From positions 353,501-417,500 of the forward strand of contig JASANG010002125.1 in NCBI GenBank assembly GCA_030248215.1: DNA of 64,000 nt, in the 5' to 3' direction. Positions within the stretch are counted from its first letter, which is position 1; the number at the start of each line of letters is the position of its first letter. This DNA is from Enoplolaimus lenunculus. Taxonomy: Eukaryota > Nematoda > Enoplea > Enoplida > Thoracostomopsidae. The notes beneath the pieces were generated by a model. That model did no database searches. It was not told the origin of the DNA and saw only the letters and a program-made list of their open reading frames with translations. Position numbers and translations under genes: made by a program. Of the stretch, positions 24,592 to 34,682 are shown piece by piece.

Positions 24592-24905
24592 AAACGTTAT
24601 ATCTGTTGCAAGGACAATCTGTTGTTCAGGCTAAATAGCGATTCTAGGATATTGCCAAACAATAGTTATTATGTAAAACGAACGCTGATTGGATAAAGGT
24701 ACTGTGTTTGTTGAAGTAATCAAATTTGATTGGTCTACGCATTTAGTTGCAGTTTATCCTAGGCCAAACTGCTATTACGCAAAATAGCAGATTGGCCTAG
24801 TGCAATTAGTAATTGGCCTGGACAGCAGATTGGCTTAATAGCAGTTTGGCCTAGGCCAAATAGTAATTGGCCTGAATAGCAGATTGGCCTATGTTCCAGT
24901 TTTAG
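24592..24905. mobile_element. Fold-back element, AGCAGATTGGCC family, copy 1
   Basis: Repeated AATAGCAGATTGGCCT / AGGCCAAACTGCTATT units in both senses. The centre (AACGCTGATTGG, GGTACTGTGTTTGTT) matches the 51.5 kb copy. Confidence 0.6.
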
Positions 24906-24909
24906 GGTC

Positions 24910-26105
24910 GTAGCTAGAATTAAACTCCCGCATGGTATATATACCTTCAACGTAAAGGTGTTTATGCGACTGCTAGAACAGTAAACAAAAAATTTGAACC
25001 CAATTAGTAAGTGGAAAAATTCCAAACTTTATAAAAGGGCCTATTTCTCAGTGTATATTTGGAAGTGAAACAGTAAAAAAATGCAAGTGATTTTACCATG
25101 TGGTTTTAAGCTTTATTGTAGACATTACGCCAAATAACGCAACGCAGCTCAAAATCTTCTTTCTACAGCAATTTATAAAGTAAGACTGTACAATCCTACA
25201 TATAGAACTGTAAAAAATTTAGTATTACTTTGTAATGAATGTACATATAAAATCAACTGAAACGGTGCCCAAAATACGTATGTGTGACGTTCCAACTTTA
25301 ATTACAAAGATATATTTTGTCGCTTTTAGCTTCTCCATTATAAAGTATATAGGCTAAATTGTGACAAACTGATATATGATTTAAAATCGACGCTGTTTGA
25401 CTATAATTTGTCTGTTAAATGGTGGTCTAAAGCGCATTCCGAACATAGTCTTCTCAATGAAACCTTGAAAGAGAGCATTTCTATATATACTCCCAAGACT
25501 AACTTTAGTTAATTATAAGTAATTTTAAAATACTTGAAGACAATTTCATTGTTGTGTACTATAACGATGCAAACAATTGACAAATATTTTTATACATTTA
25601 AATTCTTTCAGTCTACAAATTTCTATAACATGAACAATAGTTCAATCCCCCCCTTTTAATGTTAAATATTTCAAGTAGGGGCGAGTTCACAACTTGGTGG
25701 TGTCAAGAAATTTGCAGTTAAAAATGGCAAGCTATTAATAATGCATTGTAAATCGAAACGATATAAAGCGCATCAATTTCAACTTTATTTGAGAAAATGG
25801 TATTTGAGGTAAAGTCCAACATGTAACAAACAAAATAAATCGCTTTCTGAAGTTTTACCTGCTAGAAATAGATGAGAATACAGTTAATCTATATTAAAGC
25901 TGGAATGTCCCACATATGTATTTCGGGCAGCGTTGCAGCTGTTGTTGTGAATGCAAATTACAACACATATATAGAGTTTAAAAGCCTGTAAAACATGATG
26001 TTAACCACTAAAGTTATATAATGTCAATGCCAATGTAAAGTCAACTATTGCTCAGTTTTCAAACAGGAGTAGAATTTTTTGAAAGATATATCTAGGGTTG
26101 TAAAT
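24910..26105. other. Unassigned AT-rich sequence
   Basis: Nothing recognised on either strand. Confidence 0.5.
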
Positions 26106-26111
26106 ATATAT

Positions 26112-26305
26112 GGGACAATACAAAGAACTGGGGCGGAATCGTATTATGAGCATATTCCTAAGCCTAAGCCTAAGCCCAAGCGTAAGAGTTTATTTCTAAG
26201 CCTAAGTGTAAGCCTAAGCCACGCAAAAAAATTAGTGTAAACCTTAAGCTTACTCTATTGTAGTCCCACAGAAAAACGTTCCGCCTCTGATCTTTGCTTG
26301 GACCC
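26112..26305 (-). mobile_element. TTAGGC-core MITE, inverted copy
   Basis: GGGACAATACAAAGAACTGG at one end and CTGATCTTTGCTTGGACCC at the other enclose CCTAAG repeats and the family block AGTCCCACAGAAAAACGTTCC. Confidence 0.7.
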
Positions 26306-26309
26306 AAAT

Positions 26310-27205
26310 ATGCCACCTAGTTAAATAGTTGTTTTAATTTTGAATCCTGCCATACGCCTAAATGCGCTTAATTTACGGAATTAATGTTTTGTAGAAAAAT
26401 TAAGTAATTTAAATTTTTTGACTGAAAATACACTACGCTTGCTTAAGCCTATTTCTTTTCCTATCTGCGATGTTTATGCTATCCTCGTTATTGCATTAAA
26501 GTGTTTCTAAGCAATTTCTAAATCAAAGCACAATTATTAAATGTATCAAAACAGTTTATTTACATTACTATTTGAAGTACATATATCAATTGATGAATTA
26601 TGTGTTAAATTCAAAAGAATATGTGTGTTAAGTAGTCTCGTTTACTTTGTCATCATGGACAAATATATTTATATACCTAACAATAGCAATCCAGTAAAAG
26701 TAATACCACCTACGGGTGTTAATGTTTGCGCTCTGATCCAACGTGAACACAGCATTTTGATATATCTTGTTGGGGATTTTATCAAAATCAAAATTTAAAA
26801 TCAAAATTTAAAATATAGGTTAAATTTCGGTTGCAAAATTAAGTATTAAATATGTTGTTAACGTTAGCCGGCCGAACTGATTGATATTATTTAAATTGCA
26901 AAAAATACTAAGCATGCCAGGAATTTCTCAAGAAAAACTAGAGTTAATACAGGCCTACAATGTTTTTGAATATATATTTCTGATTTTTTTTGCTGACACA
27001 AAAATGTCCTGGTCGACAAATCAAGTAGGTGCTTATTCTGTTACTGCAACAATATTTCAAATTACGTATCGTGAATGTTCCAGCTTTGATATTAAAATAT
27101 AACTGTAAGTTGTATTTATTCCTTAACAAATAGATTAAAAAGGTCTGTTTAAGCACGTAGCAATTGGGATTAATTGCAAGGATGCGGATTCTTTGTCTGG
27201 CGTCT
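26310..27205. other. Unassigned AT-rich sequence
   Basis: Two overlapping frames of about 70-85 codons have low-complexity translations and no motif; not called. Confidence 0.5.
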
Positions 27206-27208
27206 GGT

Positions 27209-27489
27209 CAATATAAAATCAGAGGCGGAACGGTTTTCTGCAGGACTATTGAGTAAGCTGGCCCATGTAAACATCCGGGGCGGAACGTTTGGACTGCAAT
27301 AGAGTAAGCTTAAGCTTTAAACTAATTTTTTTGCTTGACTTAGGCTTAGGCTCATGCTTAGGCTTCGGAATATGCTCATTCTTACGCTTAAACTTAGATT
27401 AGGTTTAGGCTTAGGAATAAACTCATTCATACGCTTAGGCTTAGGCATATGCTTATACTGCTGTAATGTCCATGTTTTATACATTGGCC
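27209..27489 (+). mobile_element. TTAGGC-core MITE, one copy joined to a second left end
   Basis: A partial left end (AAATCAGAGGCGGAACGG, 27209-27259) is followed directly by a full copy, 27260-27489 (GGCCCATGTAAACATCCGGG to TATACATTGGCC). The core has two stretches of TTAGGC units. The arrangement suggests insertion of one copy in another. Confidence 0.65.
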
Positions 27490-27505
27490 AAAACAACTAT
27501 ACCTA

Positions 27506-27765
27506 TTACTTGTCATATATTTTACTATAATTCAAATTATACCGCATATTTTGCGAGTAAAACAGCTTCAAATTGTCAAGTGAAATATTTTCTACGCTGA
27601 GTTTGTCGAATTCAAACGTCTCTATCATCGTTTGAACCGTTGGACTGCAGATTTTGCAATATACTTCTTTAAGACCGTAGCCCAGCAAACCGATCCGCGA
27701 GTGGTAGTCAAAAACTGTCAATAAAGCCTGTGTGAGAACTTGACATAAAAGCCAAACTTTTTGGG
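27506..27765 (-). CDS. Unassigned protein-like open frame, possible internal exon
   Basis: The minus strand is open for about 89 codons with even residue use and higher GC than its surroundings (segments such as VFDYHSRIGLLGYGLKEVYC and MIETFEFDKLSVENISLDN). There is no good ATG near its start. A plausible acceptor is TTCTCACACAG near 27730, and a plausible donor GTATAA near 27530. I do not recognise the family. It lies between a GGTAGCC-type MITE and a GGCCCATGTA-type MITE. It could be an exon of an unseen gene or chance. Confidence 0.2.
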
Positions 27766-27791
27766 ACGAGTCCAAAGTTTACGTAATGCAT

Positions 27792-27954
27792 GCCCGTAGC
27801 CAGCTCAGCATGCTAGGAGGGGCTAAAAAATTTTTTAGGAGGGGCGCATTCAAGAGTTTTTAGTGACTTGCAGGTAAGGTTGAAAATTATCTAGTTGGAG
27901 GGGCAAAATTTTTCCAGTGGACTTGAGCCCCCGTGGCCCGATTTGGCTGCGGGC
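27792..27954. mobile_element. GGTAGCCAGCTCACC-family MITE
   Basis: GCCCGTAGCCAGCTCAGCAT at the left and GATTTGGCTGCGGGC at the right are inverse ends. GGTTGAAAATTATCTAG and GGGGCAAAATTTTTCCAG lie inside. Confidence 0.65.
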
Positions 27955-28216
27955 CCGACGTAGTGGGAACTAAGTCTTCCGCGTCTCTCCGTTAGTTTTC
28001 AACACCGTGCATTGAAATAGATGTGTTTTGTGAAACGTTTTTGTTGTATAGGTTTACCTTACCTAAATATATACACAACGCAGCAAATTTTCGTTACTAA
28101 GTTAAAGTATACCTAAAAATTACCTCGTGCTGTAGCAATAACATCACAATTTTAACATGATTAAATGTAAAATTTCTGCTTCAGTCGCCACTTATACGGC
28201 AAATATTAGTTAACTC

Positions 28217-28405
28217 GGCCCATGTTACTTTAAGGGGCGTTCATGTTTCAGCTGGGTCTATAAAATAGTAGGTTTAGATTCTAGATTACATTTTTTTGCT
28301 TAGGCTTAGGCTTAGGCTTAGGCTTAGCTTCCACTTTTGCAACGCTTAGGCTTAGGCTTAGGAATACGCTTAATCTACTGTACGCCCCTTGAAGTAACAT
28401 TGGCC
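28217..28405 (+). mobile_element. TTAGGC-core MITE, subfamily 2, perfect 8-bp duplication
   Basis: Ends GGCCCATGTTACTTTAAGGG and CCTTGAAGTAACATTGGCC are near-perfect inverted repeats that differ from the main subfamily after the first nine bases. The core is five GGCTTA units plus a second block. GTTAACTC flanks both sides (28209-28216, 28406-28413). Confidence 0.85.
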
Positions 28406-28859
28406 GTTAACTCTATAACTAGTATAAGCACATACGATTACTGTTTGATCGAAAAACATTAATTGCTGCATTAAATATAAATATTAAGATATTCAACCAC
28501 ACCACCCAAAGATGTAGCTGGATTTGCCTGTGTTTTCTGTATTTTCTAACACGGGAACCCACGCTGTACCTTCGCGTTTGGAAACGAATCTTGCGTTCTT
28601 TGCAATCGATTTAGAAGGCAGCTTTAAAAATGCTGAAAATTGTTTTTTAATAACGCTCTTTTATGCTTGGTGTTAACCAGTGTTATACTTCTAGGTTATC
28701 TTTTACGAAAATCATTTAACAACGCTAAATCATGAAATACAAATAGTTCTAGAATACTATTATCGATCTAATTGGCATTATCTACCCAAACTACTCCTTT
28801 GATTGTGAAAGCATAATTAAACTTTTGCTTGCGGCACTGGCAGAAAACAGGCATTTCTT

Positions 28860-29078
28860 CACTGCAAAAATGGTGAGTCAAATTGACTCTCTTCGACATA
28901 GGCTTTTCGGGACTACACAAACTGAGTCAAATTCGACTCCGCCAGAGACAAATTCGACTGACTGAGCAACTCAGGTGAGTCGAATTTGACTGTAGCGGAG
29001 TCAAATTGCACGCTGTTTGTGTAGTGCCGACAACACTGTTTTCGAGAGAGTCAATTTGACTCACCATTTTTTGCAGTG
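28860..29078. mobile_element. Palindromic TGAGTCA-rich MITE, copy 2
   Basis: CACTGCAAAAATGGTGAGTC to CACCATTTTTTGCAGTG, same internal order as copy 1 (CTACACAAACTGAGTCAAA, CTCCGCCAGAG). It lies about 400 bases upstream of the secreted-peptide gene. Confidence 0.8.
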
Positions 29079-29477
29079 TTGATTTTTGTCCAAAAACTTA
29101 AACGTTTGCCGAAGACGAATAACTTAAATAATTGTCACTTAAGTAAGATTTCAGAAAGTCAGCCAATATATATCAAAGGTTTTAAATTGAATGTACATAT
29201 GCGATCCCGATGTCATGATGTGATTTTTATTAGAAAGCATTTTTCAACAAGGCTGCCCGTGTCCAAATTGAACCAGTATAACGTTTGTATTAGATTTTGA
29301 GTTCAACAGTATATATAGATATATTTAAAAATATATCTCAAAAGGAGTAAAATAGTGGGTATTTTTAAGCTATAAGATGAGAAACAGCAAGACATTCGTA
29401 CCGTCAGAACCAGGCAAATACAAATTTATACAATGGAGTGGTAATAACAAATAGAAATTATAATATTGCTAATAAAG

Positions 29478-30488
29478 ATGACTACACTATCAAAAACAAA
29501 TCGGATCATACGGCTAACGATACTGATCAGCATTGTTTTGTCGTGTTGTGCACAAGATGACGCAGCGGACGCGGATCAAAGTGAGCTGTAACTTTAGTCA
29601 TTGCCAGCCTGTGAATATTGGTTATAGTTTACGTTTAACACAGCGAACAGTTTCATGGAAGTGGAATCAAGTAATTTTTTTGTTACTATAATTAATTGCC
29701 AATTCAAGATATTTTCATGAATTAAATTGCCGATTGTTTACTCGGCTCATGTATATAACAGGGCCGGAACGTTTTCCGGCGGAACTATAATAAAGTAAGC
29801 TTAAGCTTTAAACTATTTTTTTGCTTAGGCTTAGGCTTACGCTTAGGTATAGGTTCATTTGGCCTATGTCAAGATCAGGGGAGGAACGTTTTTCTGTGAG
29901 ACTAGAAAAGAGTAGGCTATAAGCTTTACACTATTTTTTCTTAGGCTTAGGCTTAGGCTTAAAAATATGCTTATAATACTGTTCCGGCCCTGTTCTATAC
30001 ATTGACCGTTTACTCTATGATGTCAGTCTCGTTTTCTACCGGACAACAATGTGCTGGCGTATACAATCAAGTATACGATTTGATTCCTACCAATATTGTC
30101 GGTAAAGAATTTTCCCACTTCCTCTCAAAATATTTAACCTAAAATATGCCAGACAAACCCGCACACATGTTTAACTTGTTTTTGACGAATACGTATTCAA
30201 AATTGAACGAAAATGCAGTATAGTGGAAATAGTTTTGGATTTTAGAATAAAATATTAAACTTTTGAACAAGCCTACACAGTAAAATATAGGCGTTTTATT
30301 ATTCTATTTTTGCAGACGTTACTACAACTACCGCGAGCCCACCAAAGACTGGAGATATTCTGTGCGCTACAAGCGATCGACATCCAAAAATTTGTAAAAC
30401 AATCGTATCGCGAGATGTTTCTTCGTGTAAAATCGTCAAAGTTCGACATTTGTGTTCCTTAACTTGCTGTTTGAAGAACAGTAAATGA
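29478..30488 (+). CDS. Secreted six-cysteine peptide, ShK-like (two exons)
   Basis: Exons 29478-29580 and 30316-30488, joined by a GT-AG intron (donor GTGAGC, acceptor TTTTTGCAG) in matching phase, give a 91-residue protein. Residues 1-26 look like a signal peptide: a basic start (KTNRIIR), the hydrophobic core LTILISIVLS, then a small-residue site near CCA. A short acidic stretch (QDDAADAD) and a Thr-rich linker (VTTTTASPP) lead to the mature part with six cysteines at residues 51, 61, 72, 81, 85 and 86. The spacing is C-x9-C-x10-C-x8-C-x3-C-C. This resembles the ShKT fold pattern (C...C...C...C-x3-C-x2-C), including the CxxTC element (CSLTC), but the last two cysteines are adjacent. The reading frame is open throughout. 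A TATA-like TATATAGA lies near 29311 and a weak CATAAA signal at 30494. The intron carries a MITE. Function is unknown; ShKT-type domains occur in many animal secreted proteins and some block ion channels. The gene model is inferred from sequence only. Confidence 0.66.
29744..30007 (+). mobile_element. TTAGGC-core MITE in the secreted-peptide intron
   Basis: GGCTCATGTATATAACAGGG to CTATACATTGACC, flanked by perfect GTTTACTC duplications (29736-29743 and 30008-30015). A second family left end (GGCCTATGTCAAGATCAGGG) begins at about 29870, so it is composite. It lies within the intron of the gene at 29478-30488. Confidence 0.85.
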
Positions 30489-30589
30489 TAGAGCATAAAA
30501 AGTTCGATATGTGTATATATTGTATCCTGACTCGGATATAAGACGTTTAGAACTGATAGTTTGTTTCATCATATGATAACCACTGTGTA

Positions 30590-30957
30590 TTCGGTTGCGA
30601 ACTGTTGTTTATTTTTAAATCACCTTATGTTTAAGCGAAAAATTTTCAGTTTACTATCTTTAATTGGACCCAACATCCTTGTTTTGTGTCTTCTTTCTTT
30701 TGGGCCAAAGTGACATGCTCCGACGCATTTTGTTGATCGCTACGTCCGTTAATATTTTTTGGACTTAATTACGTTTGTCAGGGTTGTCCGAGTGTCTCTT
30801 ACAAATTTGAGCAGTACAGGCTATTTTCTGATTTGGTCTCTTTTATCGACTGGATGTAATTAGAACTTCGTGCTATATCCACCAACGAACCCTTAGGGAT
30901 ACAGATTCCTATTGATCGGAATTCAAAAGCGGATCATCCTCTGTTCGGGTTACTACA
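30590..30957. mobile_element. Degraded CTGTAGTGACCCG-family copy
   Basis: ATTCGGTTGCGAACTGTTGTTTATTT near the left, and GGATACAGATTCCTATTGATC plus TTCGGGTTACTACA at the right, match internal and right-end parts of the 13.6 kb copy. The left terminus is lost. Confidence 0.5.
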
Positions 30958-30962
30958 ACAGC

Positions 30963-31613
30963 CAGGGTGCAGCTGGAGGCTTGCGGAAGGCTCGTGCAGA
31001 AAATCGAGCTCCGGCTACGTCTCCGGTAGAATCTGCGCCGGAGGTACCGGTAAATTTTGGTGGCGAAATTTTGCATAATTTTACACAATATATTTGTTTT
31101 GTGCGTTTTGTTTTAAGCGAAAAATTTTCAGTTTACTATCTATAACCCGTTCTCGCATTGAGTTGCCTATAGGCAACTCAGCGCAGTGTATATACGTTAA
31201 ATAGTATATCGCACCGTTTTAACAATTGCAACACGTATACATAGTACTAAATCACCACAAGACGTGAGAGCCCCTCGGGCTCGAGTGTCAAGCTCCTATA
31301 GCTGAGTGGTGATGGTATACGCCTCCCACTCCAGTCACTGGAGTTCGAATCCTAGCATAAAAGTAGGTCTCAGGGGAAATAGAAAATATTCATGTGAGAA
31401 AGGGTTAACTTTTGGTACGATTCTGAAGAAAAAATTGCAGGGATTTCGGCAAGAAAAGGGTAAAACAAAACATTTTCACAACAGCTTTTACGGATATTTG
31501 CTAAAATTAGCGAATTAAACATCATTGTAACTATCTAATTACGCCTCATTCTCGGCTTCACCCCCGGCAAATTTTGTTGGCCTCCGGTATTTTTCATCTT
31601 CGGTTGTACCTTC
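30963..31613. mobile_element. CTCCGG hAT-type MITE interrupted by other repeats
   Basis: Left part 30963-31150 (CAGGGTGCAGCTGGAGGCTT and GCTCCGGCTACGTCTCCGG) and right part about 31550-31613 (CCTCCGGTATTTTTCATCTT, CGGTTGTACC) match the family. Between them lie the SINE-like element and unassigned sequence. Confidence 0.55.
31285..31410 (+). repeat. tRNA-derived SINE-like element
   Basis: An A-box-like TAGCTGAGTGG (about 31298) and a B-box-like GAGTTCGAATCC (about 31349) are spaced as in a tRNA. The arms do not pair well enough for a working tRNA. The 3' part (GTCTCA..GAAATAGAAAATATTCATGTGA) recurs near 52818, where the head is absent, which shows a dispersed element. It sits inside a CAGGGTGCAACC-family copy. 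Confidence 0.45.
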
Positions 31614-31689
31614 ACAGCAGTATGTGTAAGTGTACTGTATCTATAAAAATAAATACCTATTCTATGAAAGAAATGTGCCAGATTACATT

Positions 31690-31786
31690 TTTTGCTTATG
31701 CTTAGGAACACATTTTTGCAACACTTGGGCTCAGGTTTAGGAATACGCTTAACCGACTGTTACGCCATTAAAAGTAACATTGGCCC
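31690..31786 (+). mobile_element. Fragment of TTAGGC-core MITE, subfamily 2
   Basis: TTTTTTGCTTATGCTTAGGAAC and the right end AAAAGTAACATTGGCC match the 28.2 kb copy. The left end is not recognisable. Confidence 0.5.
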
Positions 31787-31825
31787 CTACTCTTGTACAC
31801 ATGCAAATTTTGTCTGTTGAACCGA

Positions 31826-31912
31826 TATGAGAGCCCAAATTTTAACGTTGACCACGAATCAACCTGGGATAAACCATGACCCACCTGTTTCGGTTTTAAA
31901 TGGAATCCCGCA
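31826..31912. repeat. Dispersed repeat shared with 19.73 kb
   Basis: ATATGAGAGCCCAAATTTTA, ACGTTGACCACGAATCAACC and CATGACCCACCTG match the 19.7 kb stretch. Ends not defined. Confidence 0.45.
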
Positions 31913-32077
31913 TAATGCGCTCAAAAAAGTGACAAAATCAGTTTATTAAGATGCGATGCTACAAAATCAACTTTATACCAGGTTGCAAACAAGCAGTAAA
32001 AATAAAAATACATGATAAAGAAAACGAATACTGAAGCACAAAAGTTTCGGACAAACTTTCCGCCACTAATCTTTATA

Positions 32078-32463
32078 CTGCAGTGACCCGAATAAGAGGT
32101 GGGACTGATATTTATTTGGCCTTTACAGAGCCCCCCGTCATTCGGTTACAGACTGTTTCATTTTCACCCACCCTTCGTTACTGATATATATTCGGTGTCG
32201 CAGCTATCTGTTATACGCTTGTTTTGTATTAAACCTGGAGCGATAATGCAATGTTATATTTAGAATGTACTTTCAAATCTAAGTTTGCTTTAAAGATACG
32301 AATTCAACTGTATTTAGTGCTGGAGACATTTATGCACTACAATTTGGGACAAGTGCCATTTATGGATTTCAATTAGGGTTTAGGTATTCTAGCCGCTTAC
32401 GGACTCTTATGAGGAATACAGACACCTATTGATTGCGACTCCTTCTTATTCGGGTTACTGCAG
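32078..32463. mobile_element. TA-flanked MITE, CTGTAGTGACCCG family
   Basis: CTGCAGTGACCCGAATAAGA to TTATTCGGGTTACTGCAG, with TA on both sides. About 386 bp, the interior is collinear with the 13.6 kb copy and slightly shorter. Confidence 0.8.
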
Positions 32464-32964
32464 TATGGGCCGAGGTTTTTAATATATCATTTAATTTCAT
32501 AAATTTCATATAGAACACAGCATATCTGTAATAAAAATTGCGAAACATATACATGATTTATACTAATTTTTCCGTTTGCCTTTTCAGTTATTTGGACAAT
32601 TATCCATTTCCATTCCCGTTTTTACTAACCGTTTATTCTCTGCTTTATACCATCAATTTTAATGCGACAAGGGCGGCTTCTTCATTAACGCAAAAAATTG
32701 TTTGCCCATAGCGAATGACGTAGACAAATATTCCACAATTTCAAATTGTTACGTTTAAGGATCACACAAAGTTTATCAAATTTCTTCGGAAAATTAGTGT
32801 CTTAATATTATAAAGCTTCCTCGCGAATGACCGTTAAATATTTTTGCAATATTTATTGGCGTCGGAAATTGTTAATCAAAACTGCAGGTGCCGAAGCAAA
32901 ACGAACCAATTATTCCAGAAAACAAAGGTATACATTCATTGAAGAACCAGATACTAATTTTGCA

Positions 32965-33038
32965 CATAACACAAATAACCTCTAACCCACAACGTACAGA
33001 TTATCAGTCAGCTGCTCTTTTCACTGAGCTAAGCCGCC
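32965..33038 (-). repeat. tRNA-like relic (Ile/Met-like)
   Basis: On the minus strand the sequence opens GGCGGCTTAGCTCAGTG with a perfect D-arm (GCTC...GAGC). The anticodon arm has loop CTGATAA and about four of five pairs. The T-loop is GTTAGAG instead of GTTCGA and the acceptor stem does not close. Best read as a tRNA pseudogene or SINE head. Confidence 0.35.
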
Positions 33039-33252
33039 ATGCAAACTTTTCGCTATAATGGCTTCGAATAACGTAATTAAAGGGAATTCTCCGTATTTAT
33101 TTATTTCTTAAGCTATAAAACTAACGAATTAACTCATTCTTACCGCCAACGGTTAATGTTTTTTCTAATTTCTTCGATAGTACACTATTCGACGACAACG
33201 AATCTGTTTTCTTCTGCATCTTGCCACAGCGTTTTACCATGTAGATCACAAG

Positions 33253-33598
33253 CAGGGTGCAACCGAAATTCCGGTTCCGGCATTTTTTCACCTTCCGGTT
33301 CCGGTAAATTTTTACCGGATTTAAAAATTCCGGTTATAATTTGGCCGTTTTCTTAACTTTGCTAATTTTTAAGAATCTCTTTTGAAAGCCAATTGTACTC
33401 CGAATATAAGCCATTGATGGTGGATTTCACTTCAGTCGACTTTGAAAATCTAAAATACAACAAATAAAAAAGATACCTATGTTCGACTAAGGTTATTTCA
33501 CAAATAATAGAGCAAAAAATAAGATTAAAATGAAATTTTTGGTGAAATGCATTTTTCATTTTCCGGTTCCGGTAAATTGTAATTCCGGTTGCACCCTG
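33253..33598. mobile_element. hAT-type MITE, CAGGGTGCAACCGG family
   Basis: CAGGGTGCAACCGAAATTCC to GGTTGCACCCTG, flanked by ATCACAAG and ATCGCAAG (seven of eight). The interior has repeated TTCCGGTTCCGG blocks. It lies downstream of ARIH2 and is in opposite orientation to the copy in ARIH2 intron 2. Confidence 0.85.
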
Positions 33599-33599
33599 A

Positions 33600-34275
33600 T
33601 CGCAAGCTACGTAATTTATAAACTTGCAGCGAACCGTATGAGTTGGAAAGCGTCTGTCATATTTCCCAACAAATAACGCTAAGCAATCCTAAGTTAAGCA
33701 GTGACGCTAGAATTTAACTGGTGGTCAAGGATTTTCGCTTTGCGCACAAGCATCAAAAAGTGTAATATAATACTAAATTTCAGTCGAGTCGACCATTTAA
33801 ATGAGACCATTGTCATATAAGTCAGTATTGCTTAGACCTTAGGGTGGACATGTTTTTTAATAAATTGCCGCATGGCGCCGTAAACTGTATAAGCATTTAT
33901 AAACAACAAATTTTTCACTTGCTTAATATACAGAGTGCTCAAGTTTAAATTTGCTAAAACATCTTAGCGGACACTGAAACTTACTCTTCAGGATTTTGCT
34001 AAAATTAGGTATTCTATCTGGTAACAATTTCTTAAACCTAAATACTCGGGCTTGCGTTCGAAAGCTTCAAAAATATTTTTCGCGCGCATTATGAGTACAG
34101 AATAAGTTCTCAAATATACTTCACTCACGAGATAATACAATTTTGTTCAAGCCCAAGTGTTTTACAATAAACGATGAACAAGACTAAATTTAGTACTTGA
34201 AACCGATACAATTAAATTTGGCTGCTGTGAAGTTTTCGTTTACACTGATTTAGCGTTTACCTTGACATAAATATT
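33600..34275. other. Sequence downstream of ARIH2
   Basis: May include part of the ARIH2 3' UTR. No canonical poly(A) signal was seen close to the stop codon on the minus strand. Confidence 0.4.
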
Positions 34276-34674
34276 GTGCACATAAAAAGGTCAAAGCAAA
34301 ATCACGCACAATCGGAAGACAACACAGGAAGCAGGGAGCGGCAGGACAAAACGACACCGGACCCACACCGAGACGGACCCCGGGCCCCCGGCGCCGCCGA
34401 AAAAAACCCCATTTATAACAAAAACAAGAGTGACGGTCTGTTGAAAAATCTGACAGACCAGCCAAATAGCAAACTTGCCGAGACCGACACCGCATGTCCC
34501 TGCAGTATAGTTCACCATATCAAGTCTAAACGTCAACACCACGTTGGTCCACAACATCACATGATATCAAACCCAAAATCAAACCAAGATATGACCAAAA
34601 TAACCTCCGCAAGACCAATTCTCAGCGAAGAACCAAAGCCAAGTCTGCCACGAAGCACCCATTCAAAGCTCTGA
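34276..34674 (+). CDS. Unassigned 132-codon open frame, tail to tail with ARIH2
   Basis: The longest plus-strand frame not explained by an element. It encodes a very hydrophilic product rich in Lys, Gln, Asn, Pro and His, with no hydrophobic core, and it includes a GC-rich block (34330-34410) that stands out locally. The frame stops 8 bases short of the ARIH2 stop codon on the other strand, so it may simply be the antisense of the ARIH2 3' UTR. No family recognised. Low composition complexity argues against a folded protein. Confidence 0.15.
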   Translation: MHIKRSKQNHAQSEDNTGSRERQDKTTPDPHRDGPRAPGAAEKNPIYNKNKSDGLLKNLTDQPNSKLAETDTACPCSIVHHIKSKRQHHVGPQHHMISNPKSNQDMTKITSARPILSEEPKPSLPRSTHSKL

Positions 34675-34682
34675 TATCTCAT

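Noticed and set aside
32965-33038. A working tRNA gene
   Set aside because: D-arm is perfect but the T-loop and acceptor stem are not; kept only as a relic.
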